A stretch of DNA of 64,000 nucleotides. Origin: Flavobacteriaceae bacterium UBA5544 (GTDB lineage: Bacteria > Bacteroidota > Bacteroidia > Flavobacteriales > Flavobacteriaceae). Below, piece after piece: positions 18,643-26,778 of this stretch. The notes under the pieces are model-generated. The model did not search any database. It was given only the letters and a program-made list of their open reading frames with translations, and was not told the origin of the DNA. Position 1 is the first letter of the stretch. Each line of letters opens with the position of its first letter. The stretch is from assembly GCA_002426755.1 (NCBI GenBank), contig DINI01000019.1:93560-157559 (forward strand), read 5' to 3'. A program made the position numbers and the translations under genes.

Positions 18643-20097
18643 ATGTCAATCAAAATTTTCTCTTTTGTACTGTTTGCTTTTTTTATGGCTAATTGTTCTT
18701 CATCATCTGATGGCGGAAGTGATCCAATAGATGATGATGGTGGAGCACCTCCAGACCCAGTTACCAACGATGTCGATTTTTGGTTGACAAAAGGAAACCA
18801 AAGTGTGCTTTTGCAAAAACAGTCTACCGTTTTAGGATTTGGCACAACATATAATACCTATGCAAATATCGACGTAAGTGAAACCCAATCGTATCAAACA
18901 ATCGATGGATTTGGATATACATTGACAGGAGGCAGCGCAGAAGTTATCAATCAATTGGGAGCTGCAAAAAAACAAGAGCTGCTCCAAGAATTATTTGGCT
19001 CTTCCCAAACCTCAATTGGAATCAGTTATTTAAGAATTAGTGTGGGTGCTTCAGATTTGAACGCCAATACATTTTCTTATGATGATATGCCGATTGGAGA
19101 AACAGACCTTAATTTGGATAATTTCAGTCTTGGTCCAGACCTAAACACGGTCATTCCGCTTTTAAATGAGATTGTAGCAATCAATCCAAGCATCAAAATA
19201 ATGGGAAGCCCTTGGTCTGCCCCTGTATGGATGAAGGATAATAATAGCACAATTGGAGGCAAACTTCAGCCACAATATTACAGTGTTTATGCCAATTATT
19301 TTGTGAAATATATTCAGGCAATGGCAGACCAAGGAATCGACATCGATGCCATTACCCCACAAAACGAGCCTTTGCACGGTGGAAACAACCCAAGCATGTT
19401 AATGACTGCGTTGGAACAAGCTGATTTTATTAAAAATCATTTAGGGCCTGCATTTCAATCTGCAAATATTTCAACAAAAATCATTGTTTACGACCATAAC
19501 TGTGACAATTATCAATATCCCATCACTGTTTTAAATGATTCTGGCGCTAATCCTTTTGTGGCTGGTTCGGCATTTCATCTATATGCTGGAGACATCAATG
19601 CTTTATCAACTGTTCACAATGCGTTTCCCGATAAGGGCATTTACTTTACTGAACAATATACGCCTTCTAATGGCGATTTTGGTGGCGACCTAAAGTGGCA
19701 TCTCAAAAATGTTGTCATAGGTTCTATGCGGAATTGGAGCAAAACAGCTTTGGAATGGAATCTTGCGAACAACAGCACATTTGGACCGCATACAGATGGT
19801 GGCTGTACCACATGCAAGGGTGCCATTACCATAACTTCCAGCGACACTTTCACTCGAAATGTAGGCTATTACATCATTGCACATGCTTCCAAATTCATCC
19901 CACAAGGTTCTATAAGAATCGGAAGCAATAATTCTGGAAATTTAAACACCGTTGCTTTTAAGACGCCGCAGGGAAAAATTGTTCTAATTGTTGAAAATGA
20001 TGGTGGTTCTTCAGAAATTTTCAATATCAAACATCAAAATGAATGGGTTACCACTTCTTTAGATGGTGGTTCAGTAGGAACTTACATTTGGGACTAA
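18643..20097 (+). CDS. Second GH30 family glycoside hydrolase, lipoprotein
   Basis: A 484-aa GH30 enzyme clearly related to, but diverged from, the upstream one. Lipoprotein signal MANCSSSSDGG (Cys18) is followed by a low-complexity Asp/Gly/Pro linker. The barrel starts at IDGFGYTLTGGSAE and contains MGSPWSAPVWMK. The acid/base is Glu242 in TPQNEP and the nucleophile is Glu337 in YFTEQY. The start chosen is ATG 18643; an earlier in-frame ATG at 18592 would overlap the first GH30 gene and precede the signal peptide. Two GH30 enzymes side by side suggest a division of labour, for example endo against exo action or different branch lengths. Confidence 0.9.
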   Translation: MSIKIFSFVLFAFFMANCSSSSDGGSDPIDDDGGAPPDPVTNDVDFWLTKGNQSVLLQKQSTVLGFGTTYNTYANIDVSETQSYQTIDGFGYTLTGGSAEVINQLGAAKKQELLQELFGSSQTSIGISYLRISVGASDLNANTFSYDDMPIGETDLNLDNFSLGPDLNTVIPLLNEIVAINPSIKIMGSPWSAPVWMKDNNSTIGGKLQPQYYSVYANYFVKYIQAMADQGIDIDAITPQNEPLHGGNNPSMLMTALEQADFIKNHLGPAFQSANISTKIIVYDHNCDNYQYPITVLNDSGANPFVAGSAFHLYAGDINALSTVHNAFPDKGIYFTEQYTPSNGDFGGDLKWHLKNVVIGSMRNWSKTALEWNLANNSTFGPHTDGGCTTCKGAITITSSDTFTRNVGYYIIAHASKFIPQGSIRIGSNNSGNLNTVAFKTPQGKIVLIVENDGGSSEIFNIKHQNEWVTTSLDGGSVGTYIWD

Positions 20098-20124
20098 AAT
20101 GTATCAATATTAAAAAAATCTGCC

Positions 20125-21867
20125 ATGAAGAAACTCCTTCTACTTTTAGTAATATGTGTTTACTCTTGCAACGATAAACAAATCTTTCTCCACACAGAAG
20201 GCCAAAAAATTGTTGATGCCAATGGCGAAAATGTTTTACTTCGTGGTTTGGGGTTAGGTGGCTGGATGGTTCAAGAAGGCTATATGATTCAAACTGGTGA
20301 CTTCGCCGGACCCCAACACGTTATCAAAAAAAAAATAACCGAACTCATTGGAGAAGAAAATACAGAAGCCTTTTACGAAGCCTACAGAGCAAACGGAATC
20401 ACAAAACGTGATATCGATTCGTTGGCGGCATGGGGCTTCAATTCGGTAAGATTACCAATGCACTATAATCTTTATACGCCTGCTATCGAAGATGAAAAAA
20501 ACGGAGAAATCACTTGGATAGAAAAAGGTTTTAAAATGACCGATGATTTATTGGAGTGGTGTGCCGCAAATAAAATGTACCTAATTTTAGATTTGCATGC
20601 AGTTCCAGGTGGGCAAGGTAAAGATGCCAATATCTCAGATTATGACGAAACCAAACCCTCCATTTGGGAAAGTGAAGCCAATCAGAAAAAAATGATTGCT
20701 TTCTGGAAAAAACTGGCAGAACGTTACAAAGACAGTCCTTGGATAGGAGGATACGATATCATCAATGAACCCAATTGGAATTTCACTGGTACCAATAAAA
20801 ACGGCTGCAATGAAACCTCAAATGCTCCTTTAAGAGAATTAATGGTAAAGGTTACCAATGCCATTAGGGAAGTTGATAAAAAGCATATCATTTTTATTGA
20901 AGGCAATTGCTGGGGAAATAACTACGAAGGGATTCTACCTGTTTGGGATGACAATATGGTTTTAAGTTTTCATAAATATTGGAATTACAACACACCTGAA
21001 TCCATCCAAAAAATGTTGGATTACAGAGAAACATACAATATCCCGATATGGCTTGGAGAAAGTGGCGAAAATTCCAATGTATGGTTTAAGGATGCCATTT
21101 CTTTAGTAGAATCCAATAATATTGGTTGGGCATTTTGGCCAATGAAAAAAATCGAAAATATTGCAGGCGTCACCTCTGTGACTAAAAACCCTGAATTTGA
21201 AATCATCAAAACCTATTGGAGGGATGGTGGTGAGAAACCAACCAAAGAATTTGCGACGGATGCCTTAATGAAATTAGCTGAAAATTACAAAATGGAGCAT
21301 CTCACGATAAAACCAGACGTTATTGATGCTATGTTTCGACAAGTTCAATCGGACGCTCCAAAGGCATATAAAACACAATCAATTCCTGGAATTATTTACG
21401 CTTCAGATTATGATATGGGCAGCAATACTATTGCCTATTCCGATTCCGACTTTGTAAATTATCGTGTTGATACAGGTATTCATACGTCTTGGAATAAAGG
21501 TAATGTGATGCGGAACGACGGTGTAGATATTACAGTGAGCACAGATAATGATACAAATGGTTATGATGTATTCGAAATAAATGATGGTGAATGGCTTCAT
21601 TTTACTTTGAATAATATTGAAGAAGGAATTTATGATGTTTCCATTAGATATTCAAATGAGACCGACATTGGTCAACTTCATATGGAAAATGAAACTGGAA
21701 GATTATCAGAAATAATTAAATTGCCATCTACTGGCTCAATTTCCACTTATAATACAGTTACATTTTCAGGGATAAATCTACCTAAAGGTCAAAACACTTT
21801 CAAATTGGTTTTTGATACAGGAGGATTTCAACTCAATTATTTAGATTTTCAAAAAAATCCGGAATAA
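20125..21867 (+). CDS. GH5 family glycoside hydrolase with C-terminal CBM6-like module
   Basis: A 580-aa secreted enzyme, probably a lipoprotein (VYSCNDKQ, Cys15). The catalytic domain (about 20-380) opens with GLGLGGWMVQEGYM, reminiscent of exo-1,3-glucanase-type GH5 proteins. It has the acid/base Glu215 in YDIINEP and the nucleophile Glu312 in WLGESGENS. Residues about 410-577 form a beta-sandwich like CBM6 (ASDYDMGSNTIAYSDSD ... NDGEWLHFTLNNIEEGIYDV). It is the last gene of the PUL, 27 nt after the second GH30. Predicted substrate is a beta-1,3 and/or beta-1,6-glucan; subfamily and linkage are inference. Confidence 0.88.
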   Translation: MKKLLLLLVICVYSCNDKQIFLHTEGQKIVDANGENVLLRGLGLGGWMVQEGYMIQTGDFAGPQHVIKKKITELIGEENTEAFYEAYRANGITKRDIDSLAAWGFNSVRLPMHYNLYTPAIEDEKNGEITWIEKGFKMTDDLLEWCAANKMYLILDLHAVPGGQGKDANISDYDETKPSIWESEANQKKMIAFWKKLAERYKDSPWIGGYDIINEPNWNFTGTNKNGCNETSNAPLRELMVKVTNAIREVDKKHIIFIEGNCWGNNYEGILPVWDDNMVLSFHKYWNYNTPESIQKMLDYRETYNIPIWLGESGENSNVWFKDAISLVESNNIGWAFWPMKKIENIAGVTSVTKNPEFEIIKTYWRDGGEKPTKEFATDALMKLAENYKMEHLTIKPDVIDAMFRQVQSDAPKAYKTQSIPGIIYASDYDMGSNTIAYSDSDFVNYRVDTGIHTSWNKGNVMRNDGVDITVSTDNDTNGYDVFEINDGEWLHFTLNNIEEGIYDVSIRYSNETDIGQLHMENETGRLSEIIKLPSTGSISTYNTVTFSGINLPKGQNTFKLVFDTGGFQLNYLDFQKNPE

Positions 21868-21879
21868 ATAGATTATCAT

Positions 21880-21911
21880 AAAAAAAGGCTTCAACATTTC
21901 TGTTGAAGCCT
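21880..21911 (-). terminator. Terminator after tRNA-Leu; right copy of the PUL-flanking repeat
   Basis: On the minus strand GGCTTCAACA pairs with TGTTGAAGCC across a short loop and is followed by a run of seven T residues, a textbook intrinsic terminator right after the tRNA 3' end. The same 32 nt match 8154-8185 at 28 positions. In the plus direction the hairpin lacks a T tract but may also mark the end of the PUL transcript. Confidence 0.75.
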
Positions 21912-21914
21912 CTG

Positions 21915-21994
21915 TACTCAAGGTGGGAATCGAACCCACACTCCGAAGAACTGGATTTTGAATCCAGCGCGTCTACCAATTCCGCCACTTGAGC
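21915..21994 (-). tRNA. tRNA-Leu(CAA)
   Basis: Read on the minus strand, acceptor strands GCTCAAG and CTTGAGT pair (one G-T at the end) with A as discriminator base. The D region contains GGCGGAATTGGTAGACGC. The anticodon stem CTGGA/TCCAG encloses loop TTCAAAA, giving anticodon CAA, which reads the Leu codon TTG. A short variable arm and the T arm GTGGGTTCGAATCCCAC follow. CCA is not encoded. Confidence 0.96.
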
Positions 21995-22087
21995 ATTGTT
22001 TGATATTGGACTGCAAAATTATAAAATATTTTATAACAAACAATTAAAATTTATAGCTTTTATGCTTTAGCAGTTCAAATAAATTCC

Positions 22088-22127
22088 TAAATTTGCAGCC
22101 TGTTAAACAAAAGACGGATTAATCCGT
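22088..22127 (+). promoter_or_regulatory. prs promoter -7 box and leader palindrome
   Basis: TAAATTTG (22088-22095) matches the Bacteroidota -7 consensus TAnnTTTG. The -33 region is only TTT-like, 19 nt upstream. About 18 nt downstream, in the presumed leader, ACGGATTAATCCGT (22114-22127) is a perfect 14-bp palindrome, a possible operator site or mRNA hairpin. Confidence 0.5.
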
Positions 22128-22147
22128 TACAAAACAACCCATTATCA

Positions 22148-23089
22148 ATGCCTGAAGGAGTTACAGAAGCCAAAATTTTTGCATGTTCACAGAGTACAGA
22201 ACTTGCTGAAAAAATTGCTGCTATTTATGGCACTCATTTAGGTAATGTTATTACGTCAACTTATAGCGATGGGGAGTTTCAACCTTCTTATGAGGAGTCT
22301 ATAAGAGGCACAAGGATTTTCATTATTGGCTCCACACATCCTGGTCCAAAAAATTTGATGGAGATGTTATTGATGATTGATGCCGCTAAACGCGCATCTG
22401 CCAGACATATAACTGCCGTGTTACCTTATTTTGGTTGGGCAAGACAAGATAGAAAAGATAAACCGAGGGTTCCGATTGCAGCAAAATTAGTAGCTAAAAT
22501 GTTGGAAGCCGCGGGCGCAACACGAATCATCACGATGGATTTGCATGCGGACCAAATTCAAGGATTCTTTGAAAAACCTGTCGATCATTTATTTGCATCA
22601 ACAGTGTTTTTACCTTATTTACAGAGTTTAAATCTTGAAAATCTGACCATTGCTTCGCCTGATATGGGAGGTTCTAAAAGAGCTTACGCCTATTCAAAAG
22701 CCTTGGAAAGTGATGTCGTTATTTGTTATAAGCAGCGTGCCAAAGCCAATGTTATTTCACACATGGAATTGATTGGGGATGTCACTGGCAAAAACGTTGT
22801 ATTGGTAGACGATATGGTGGATACAGCAGGAACCCTAACCAAAGCTGCGGATTTGATGATGGAACGTGGCGCATTGAGTGTTAGAGCGATTTGCACACAT
22901 CCTATTTTATCAGGGAATGCTTATGAGCGTTTGGAAAATTCAAAATTAGAAGAATTAATTGTTACAGATTCAATTCCCTTGAAACAAAAAAGCAACAAGA
23001 TTAAAGTCATCAGCTGTGCTGATTTATTTGCTGAAGTAATGCATAATGTACATTACAATAGGTCAATCAGTTCTAAATTTTTAATGTAA
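22148..23089 (+). CDS. prs: Ribose-phosphate pyrophosphokinase
   Basis: A 313-aa PRPP synthetase, the usual length, which makes phosphoribosyl pyrophosphate from ribose 5-phosphate and ATP for purine, pyrimidine, NAD, His and Trp synthesis. Signature segments are FIIGSTHPGPKNLMEML, PYFGWARQDRKDKPRVPI, TMDLHADQIQGFF and the PRPP-binding loop VVLVDDMVDTAGTL. It leads the prs-rplY-pth group, a common flavobacterial order. A TAnnTTTG box and a palindromic leader precede it. Confidence 0.97.
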   Translation: MPEGVTEAKIFACSQSTELAEKIAAIYGTHLGNVITSTYSDGEFQPSYEESIRGTRIFIIGSTHPGPKNLMEMLLMIDAAKRASARHITAVLPYFGWARQDRKDKPRVPIAAKLVAKMLEAAGATRIITMDLHADQIQGFFEKPVDHLFASTVFLPYLQSLNLENLTIASPDMGGSKRAYAYSKALESDVVICYKQRAKANVISHMELIGDVTGKNVVLVDDMVDTAGTLTKAADLMMERGALSVRAICTHPILSGNAYERLENSKLEELIVTDSIPLKQKSNKIKVISCADLFAEVMHNVHYNRSISSKFLM

Positions 23090-23160
23090 TTTCAGTCTCA
23101 ATCGTTAAAAGGTTAAGACATGGAAAACAGATAAATAATAATTAATAAATAAATTTTAAA

Positions 23161-23814
23161 ATGAAATCAATTACAATCAACGGATCTCAAAGAGAAAGCG
23201 TGGGCAAAAAAGATTCAAAAGCCTTACGTAATGCTGGTCAGGTTCCTTGCGTATTATACGGAGGAGACAAACCAGTGCATTTCTCTGCACCTGAATTAGC
23301 TTTCTCTAAACTGGTATATACGCCTAATGCGCATACAGTTGTGATTGCAATGGAAAATGGAAAGTCTTTTAATGCTATCTTACAAGACATCCAATTTCAC
23401 CCAGTAACCGATAAAATTCTTCATGTCGATTTTTATCAGCTATTTGAAGATAAAGAAATTACAATGGAAATCCCTGTACATATTATAGGAACTTCTAAAG
23501 GTGTATTAAATGGTGGGGTATTGCGTAGAAACCTACGTAAATTAAAAGTAAAAGCACTACCTAGCAATTTACCTGATTTCGTTGAGGCAGATATTACGCC
23601 TTTAAGAATTGGTAGTAAATTGTACATCACCACTTTAAAGAATCCTGATTACAAATTCTTACATCCAGATAACACTGTAGTTTGTCAAGTGAGACGTTCT
23701 AGAGCTAGTGTTGCTGAATTTGAAGAAGAAGAGGAAGAGGCAGCAGCAGAAGCGGCGGCAGAAGCAGCTGGGGAAGAAGCAACAACAGAAGCAACTTCTG
23801 AAGGTCAAGAATAA
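23161..23814 (+). CDS. rplY: 50S ribosomal protein L25 (CTC form)
   Basis: A 217-aa L25/TL5/CTC protein that binds 5S rRNA. The N-terminal L25 barrel (about 1-90) has VPCVLYGGDKPVHFSAPE and FHPVTDKILHVDFYQL. The C-terminal CTC domain follows (VPEDKEI-like start, here DKEITMEIPVHIIG). A Glu/Ala-rich tail from about residue 185 (EEEEEAAAEAAAEAAGEEA) is usual for Bacteroidota L25. It lies 71 nt after prs and is followed by an intrinsic terminator. Confidence 0.97.
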   Translation: MKSITINGSQRESVGKKDSKALRNAGQVPCVLYGGDKPVHFSAPELAFSKLVYTPNAHTVVIAMENGKSFNAILQDIQFHPVTDKILHVDFYQLFEDKEITMEIPVHIIGTSKGVLNGGVLRRNLRKLKVKALPSNLPDFVEADITPLRIGSKLYITTLKNPDYKFLHPDNTVVCQVRRSRASVAEFEEEEEEAAAEAAAEAAGEEATTEATSEGQE

Positions 23815-23837
23815 ATTATACTATTTAATAAACTTAA

Positions 23838-23867
23838 AGCATTCCACTAATTCGGGATGCTTTTTTT
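23838..23867 (+). terminator. Intrinsic terminator after rplY
   Basis: AGCATTCC (23838-23845) pairs with GGGATGCT (23854-23861), with one T-G pair and an 8-nt loop, followed directly by a run of T residues. It separates rplY from pth, although read-through or a weak promoter must still serve pth. Confidence 0.8.
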
Positions 23868-23885
23868 ATTTTTACGAAAAACTGA

Positions 23886-24521
23886 ATGTTCAAATTTTTG
23901 TTCAATCTATTCAAAACTTCAAAAGAATCTATAATTATTGAAGAAGAAAACGCCATGAAAAAATTTCTAATAGTAGGTTTAGGGAATATTGGTGATGATT
24001 ATGCCAACACGCGTCATAATATTGGTTTCAAAATTCTTGATTTTTTAACCAAACAAGAATCATTAACCTTTGAAACTCAAAAATTAGGCGATATAGCAAC
24101 TTATAAATTTAAAGGCCGTCAATTCATTTTATTGAAACCTAGCACTTATATGAATTTAAGCGGCAAAGCGGTGACTTACTGGATGACCAAAGAGAACATT
24201 CCAATAGAAAATCTTCTGATTATTACTGATGATTTAAACCTGCCTTTTGGCACCATCCGACTTAAAACAAAGGGCAGCGATGGTGGCCATAATGGTCTAA
24301 AAGATATTCAAGACAAACTTCAAACTACCAATTATAACCGATTCCGATTTGGAATAAGCGATGCCTTTAGCAAGGGTCGGCAGATAGATTATGTATTGGG
24401 TGAATGGATGGAGGAAGAAACCCAAAAACTTCCTGAACGCTTGGAAAAATCAATCGAACTGATAAAGTCCTTTGGAACAGCAGGTGTCAATATTACCATG
24501 AATACTTTTAATGGTGCATAA
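23886..24521 (+). CDS. pth: Peptidyl-tRNA hydrolase
   Basis: A 211-aa Pth that releases stalled peptides from peptidyl-tRNA. FLIVGLGNIGDDYANTRHNIGF carries the conserved Asn and the catalytic His. STYMNLSG, ITDDLNLPFG, KGSDGGHNGLKDI and FRFGI are all present. The core starts at ATG 23955; the ATG at 23886 adds 23 residues (MFKFLFNLFKTSKE...). Similar basic extensions occur in other flavobacterial Pth proteins as I recall, so I kept the longer form, but the start is uncertain. A bidirectional terminator follows. Confidence 0.94.
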   Translation: MFKFLFNLFKTSKESIIIEEENAMKKFLIVGLGNIGDDYANTRHNIGFKILDFLTKQESLTFETQKLGDIATYKFKGRQFILLKPSTYMNLSGKAVTYWMTKENIPIENLLIITDDLNLPFGTIRLKTKGSDGGHNGLKDIQDKLQTTNYNRFRFGISDAFSKGRQIDYVLGEWMEEETQKLPERLEKSIELIKSFGTAGVNITMNTFNGA

Positions 24522-24549
24522 AAAAAAGAGGCAATGAGCCTCTTTTTTT
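24521..24549. terminator. Bidirectional terminator between pth and the convergent protease
   Basis: A run of seven A, then GAGGC (24528-24532), loop AATGA, GCCTC (24538-24542) and a run of seven T. The symmetric A and T tracts allow termination from both converging genes. Confidence 0.85.
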
Positions 24550-24566
24550 AATTTATATAATGATGA

Positions 24567-26612
24567 TTATTCTACAACAATCTTTTTGATGACTTGTTTG
24601 TCACCATCACTCACTTTAACCAAATACATTCCTGATTGAACATTATTTAGTTTGATCGTTTCATTTAAATTAGAACCATTCTCTAATATATTATTGAAGA
24701 TTTTTCGACCTCTAATGTCAAATACATCAATATTTATTTTATTTCCTGAATTGGAATTTAACTGCACCGTAAATTCACCATTATTAGGGTTAGGGAATAT
24801 TTTGAAACCTTCAATATCAAATTCATTAACTGCTAAAGGTTGTTCTGAACAAACTGTGATGGACCAATCTTTTATAAGACCTGTATCACCACTAAAGAAA
24901 TCCGCTACTAAAATAGTCCAATCTCCTTGGGCATTCAATCCGTTAAATGCACTCAATGGATTGGTAGGTTGATACGTTCCAACAGTTGGGCTGTCACAAA
25001 CTATTGTGCTGGCAGTATCATCAAAAGTAACATTTAAATTAATTTCACCAAAACAATCAGTCTCCCAAACATCAACAAACGTAGTACCATTAGGATGAAT
25101 GATACGAATGATTAAATCTGAAATAAAAGTATGTGTAAGATTTACGTGCACAGTTACACTCTGGATGACTTGAGAACCAGGGATATTTATTGTATGTTGT
25201 GCAATTGGTGTTCCCGGATTTCCACCTGAGCCATCTATAATAGGTATATTTAAATTTTGAGCTGATGCAATAGTATTACATTGAACAGATGTACAAGTAT
25301 TCTTTAAAAGCACATTGACATTCTTTGTTACTGAAGATGATGTTCCCGTAACTGCTATCGTATATTCTCCTTGTGCCGTTGCGCCTAAATTACTAATGGT
25401 CATTGTAAAGTCTCCACTTGTAGTCCTAGTTGTTGGACTGAAAGTCACAGTTGCACCAGCCGGAGCACCTGTTGCAGAAAAAGTAGTAGTTTCATTAAAT
25501 CCTGCAATGGCTGTATACGAAAGATTAAATACAACTTGTGTATCGTTTGTAGGGCAGGACAATATTGGGCTATTATTGGCTATCAAATTAAATCCTGCTG
25601 TCGGTGGATCACAAACTCCAGGTTTAAGTTGAGCCTGTAAAACTCCAGAAACATACGCATCCACAACGGTTGTTTGCCCAGCACTGAACATAAACATACA
25701 GGCATCATCTACATAGTCCATATAGTTCATTGTCAATGCCTTTTGCCCAGACACACACGCATTAACGCTACCATTAGGAGGACAGCCATAGTTTTCATCC
25801 GCAATGTTTGGAGTATCTGCAATACCATCATCCGTTCCACAGGAGCCAGTAAATGTATGGTCCAAATTATAAAAATGTCCTAGTTCATGCGTTACGGTTC
25901 TTCCTAAACCAAAAGTTGTGTCAGGAACTATTCCTGAACCTGGACAGCCAGGGCCAGAACCAAATGCAAAGGTATTCATGGTTACCGCTTGCCCTGAAGC
26001 AATACTACCTGGAAATGGTGAGAATCCCAACAGTCCACCACCTATGTCGCGCACTACAAAATTCATATATCCTGCCCAATTGGCATCTTGGTTGTTTCCA
26101 CCACCAAAATTGTATCCAATGGTTACACAAGGATTACCCTCAAGTAATTCAGGATCTAATCCGGTAGGATGATTTGAGATAGCAATACAAAACGAGATGT
26201 TGGCAACTCCTGTGTTTGTTCCTGGGTAAAACACACTGGCAGCTGGCCAATTTGCAATATCAGCATTTGTGCCTGAATAATCTTCATTTAAAATATCTAT
26301 TTGATTTTGAGCCAAAGCTTCCAAACAAGCTCTATCCGACTCGTTACCAGTAGGGAAGTGAACCGCAACAGGAATTACAATTGTACTTCCTCGTTGACTA
26401 AAATCTTCATTAGCCAACATCTCATTTAACCTCGCTTTAAATAATGCTTGGTTTCGGTCGTACTCTGCCTTGAACTCTGGGTTTTTCATTTGTTCCTGCA
26501 TATATTCTACCATTCCGCAGGTTCTATTCTGTGCAAACATTAAAGTACTACACATTGCAAACAATATACACATCAATGCTTGCTTAACATTAAGAGTAAT
26601 TTTTTTTATCAT
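24567..26612 (-). CDS. Secreted M43-type zinc metalloprotease with P-domain and T9SS sorting domain
   Basis: A 681-aa exoprotease. A signal peptide (CILFAMCSTLMFAQ) and propeptide precede a metzincin-type catalytic domain with HELGHFYNLDH (His242, Glu243, His246, His252) and a Met-turn (TMNYMDY, about 295-301), as in cytophagalysin/pappalysin-type M43. Next come a domain-like linker and a proprotein-convertase P-domain (about 450-590: VTVHVNLTHTFISDLIIRI, GDWTILVADFFSGDTG). The T9SS type A C-terminal domain is at about 600-681 (FKIFPNPNNGEFTVQL ... GMYLVKVSDG). It is probably released or attached to the cell surface. It diverges from a second M43 protease. Confidence 0.9.
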   Translation of the reverse strand: MIKKITLNVKQALMCILFAMCSTLMFAQNRTCGMVEYMQEQMKNPEFKAEYDRNQALFKARLNEMLANEDFSQRGSTIVIPVAVHFPTGNESDRACLEALAQNQIDILNEDYSGTNADIANWPAASVFYPGTNTGVANISFCIAISNHPTGLDPELLEGNPCVTIGYNFGGGNNQDANWAGYMNFVVRDIGGGLLGFSPFPGSIASGQAVTMNTFAFGSGPGCPGSGIVPDTTFGLGRTVTHELGHFYNLDHTFTGSCGTDDGIADTPNIADENYGCPPNGSVNACVSGQKALTMNYMDYVDDACMFMFSAGQTTVVDAYVSGVLQAQLKPGVCDPPTAGFNLIANNSPILSCPTNDTQVVFNLSYTAIAGFNETTTFSATGAPAGATVTFSPTTRTTSGDFTMTISNLGATAQGEYTIAVTGTSSSVTKNVNVLLKNTCTSVQCNTIASAQNLNIPIIDGSGGNPGTPIAQHTINIPGSQVIQSVTVHVNLTHTFISDLIIRIIHPNGTTFVDVWETDCFGEINLNVTFDDTASTIVCDSPTVGTYQPTNPLSAFNGLNAQGDWTILVADFFSGDTGLIKDWSITVCSEQPLAVNEFDIEGFKIFPNPNNGEFTVQLNSNSGNKINIDVFDIRGRKIFNNILENGSNLNETIKLNNVQSGMYLVKVSDGDKQVIKKIVVE

Positions 26613-26778
26613 ATCGCTATTTTTTAAATCATTACGGGAATTCTAAATTACTGAAAAAATCAATAGTAACAATAGTTGTAAAACTTTTATAGCGTGTTTG
26701 TTAGTAACTTTTTACTCATTTAAAAAAATATGCATATCTTTCGTAACTTTTTTATTACAAACATATTCAATAATTACT

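Noticed and set aside
8154..21911. Integrative element with its own integrase
   Set aside because: No integrase, transposase or relaxase gene is present between the direct repeats. Only the flanking repeats and the tRNA suggest past insertion.
23708..23941. A Lys/Gln-rich frame overlapping the end of rplY
   Set aside because: It is the shifted reading of the Glu/Ala-rich tail of L25 and crosses a terminator, so it is an artefact of low-complexity codons.
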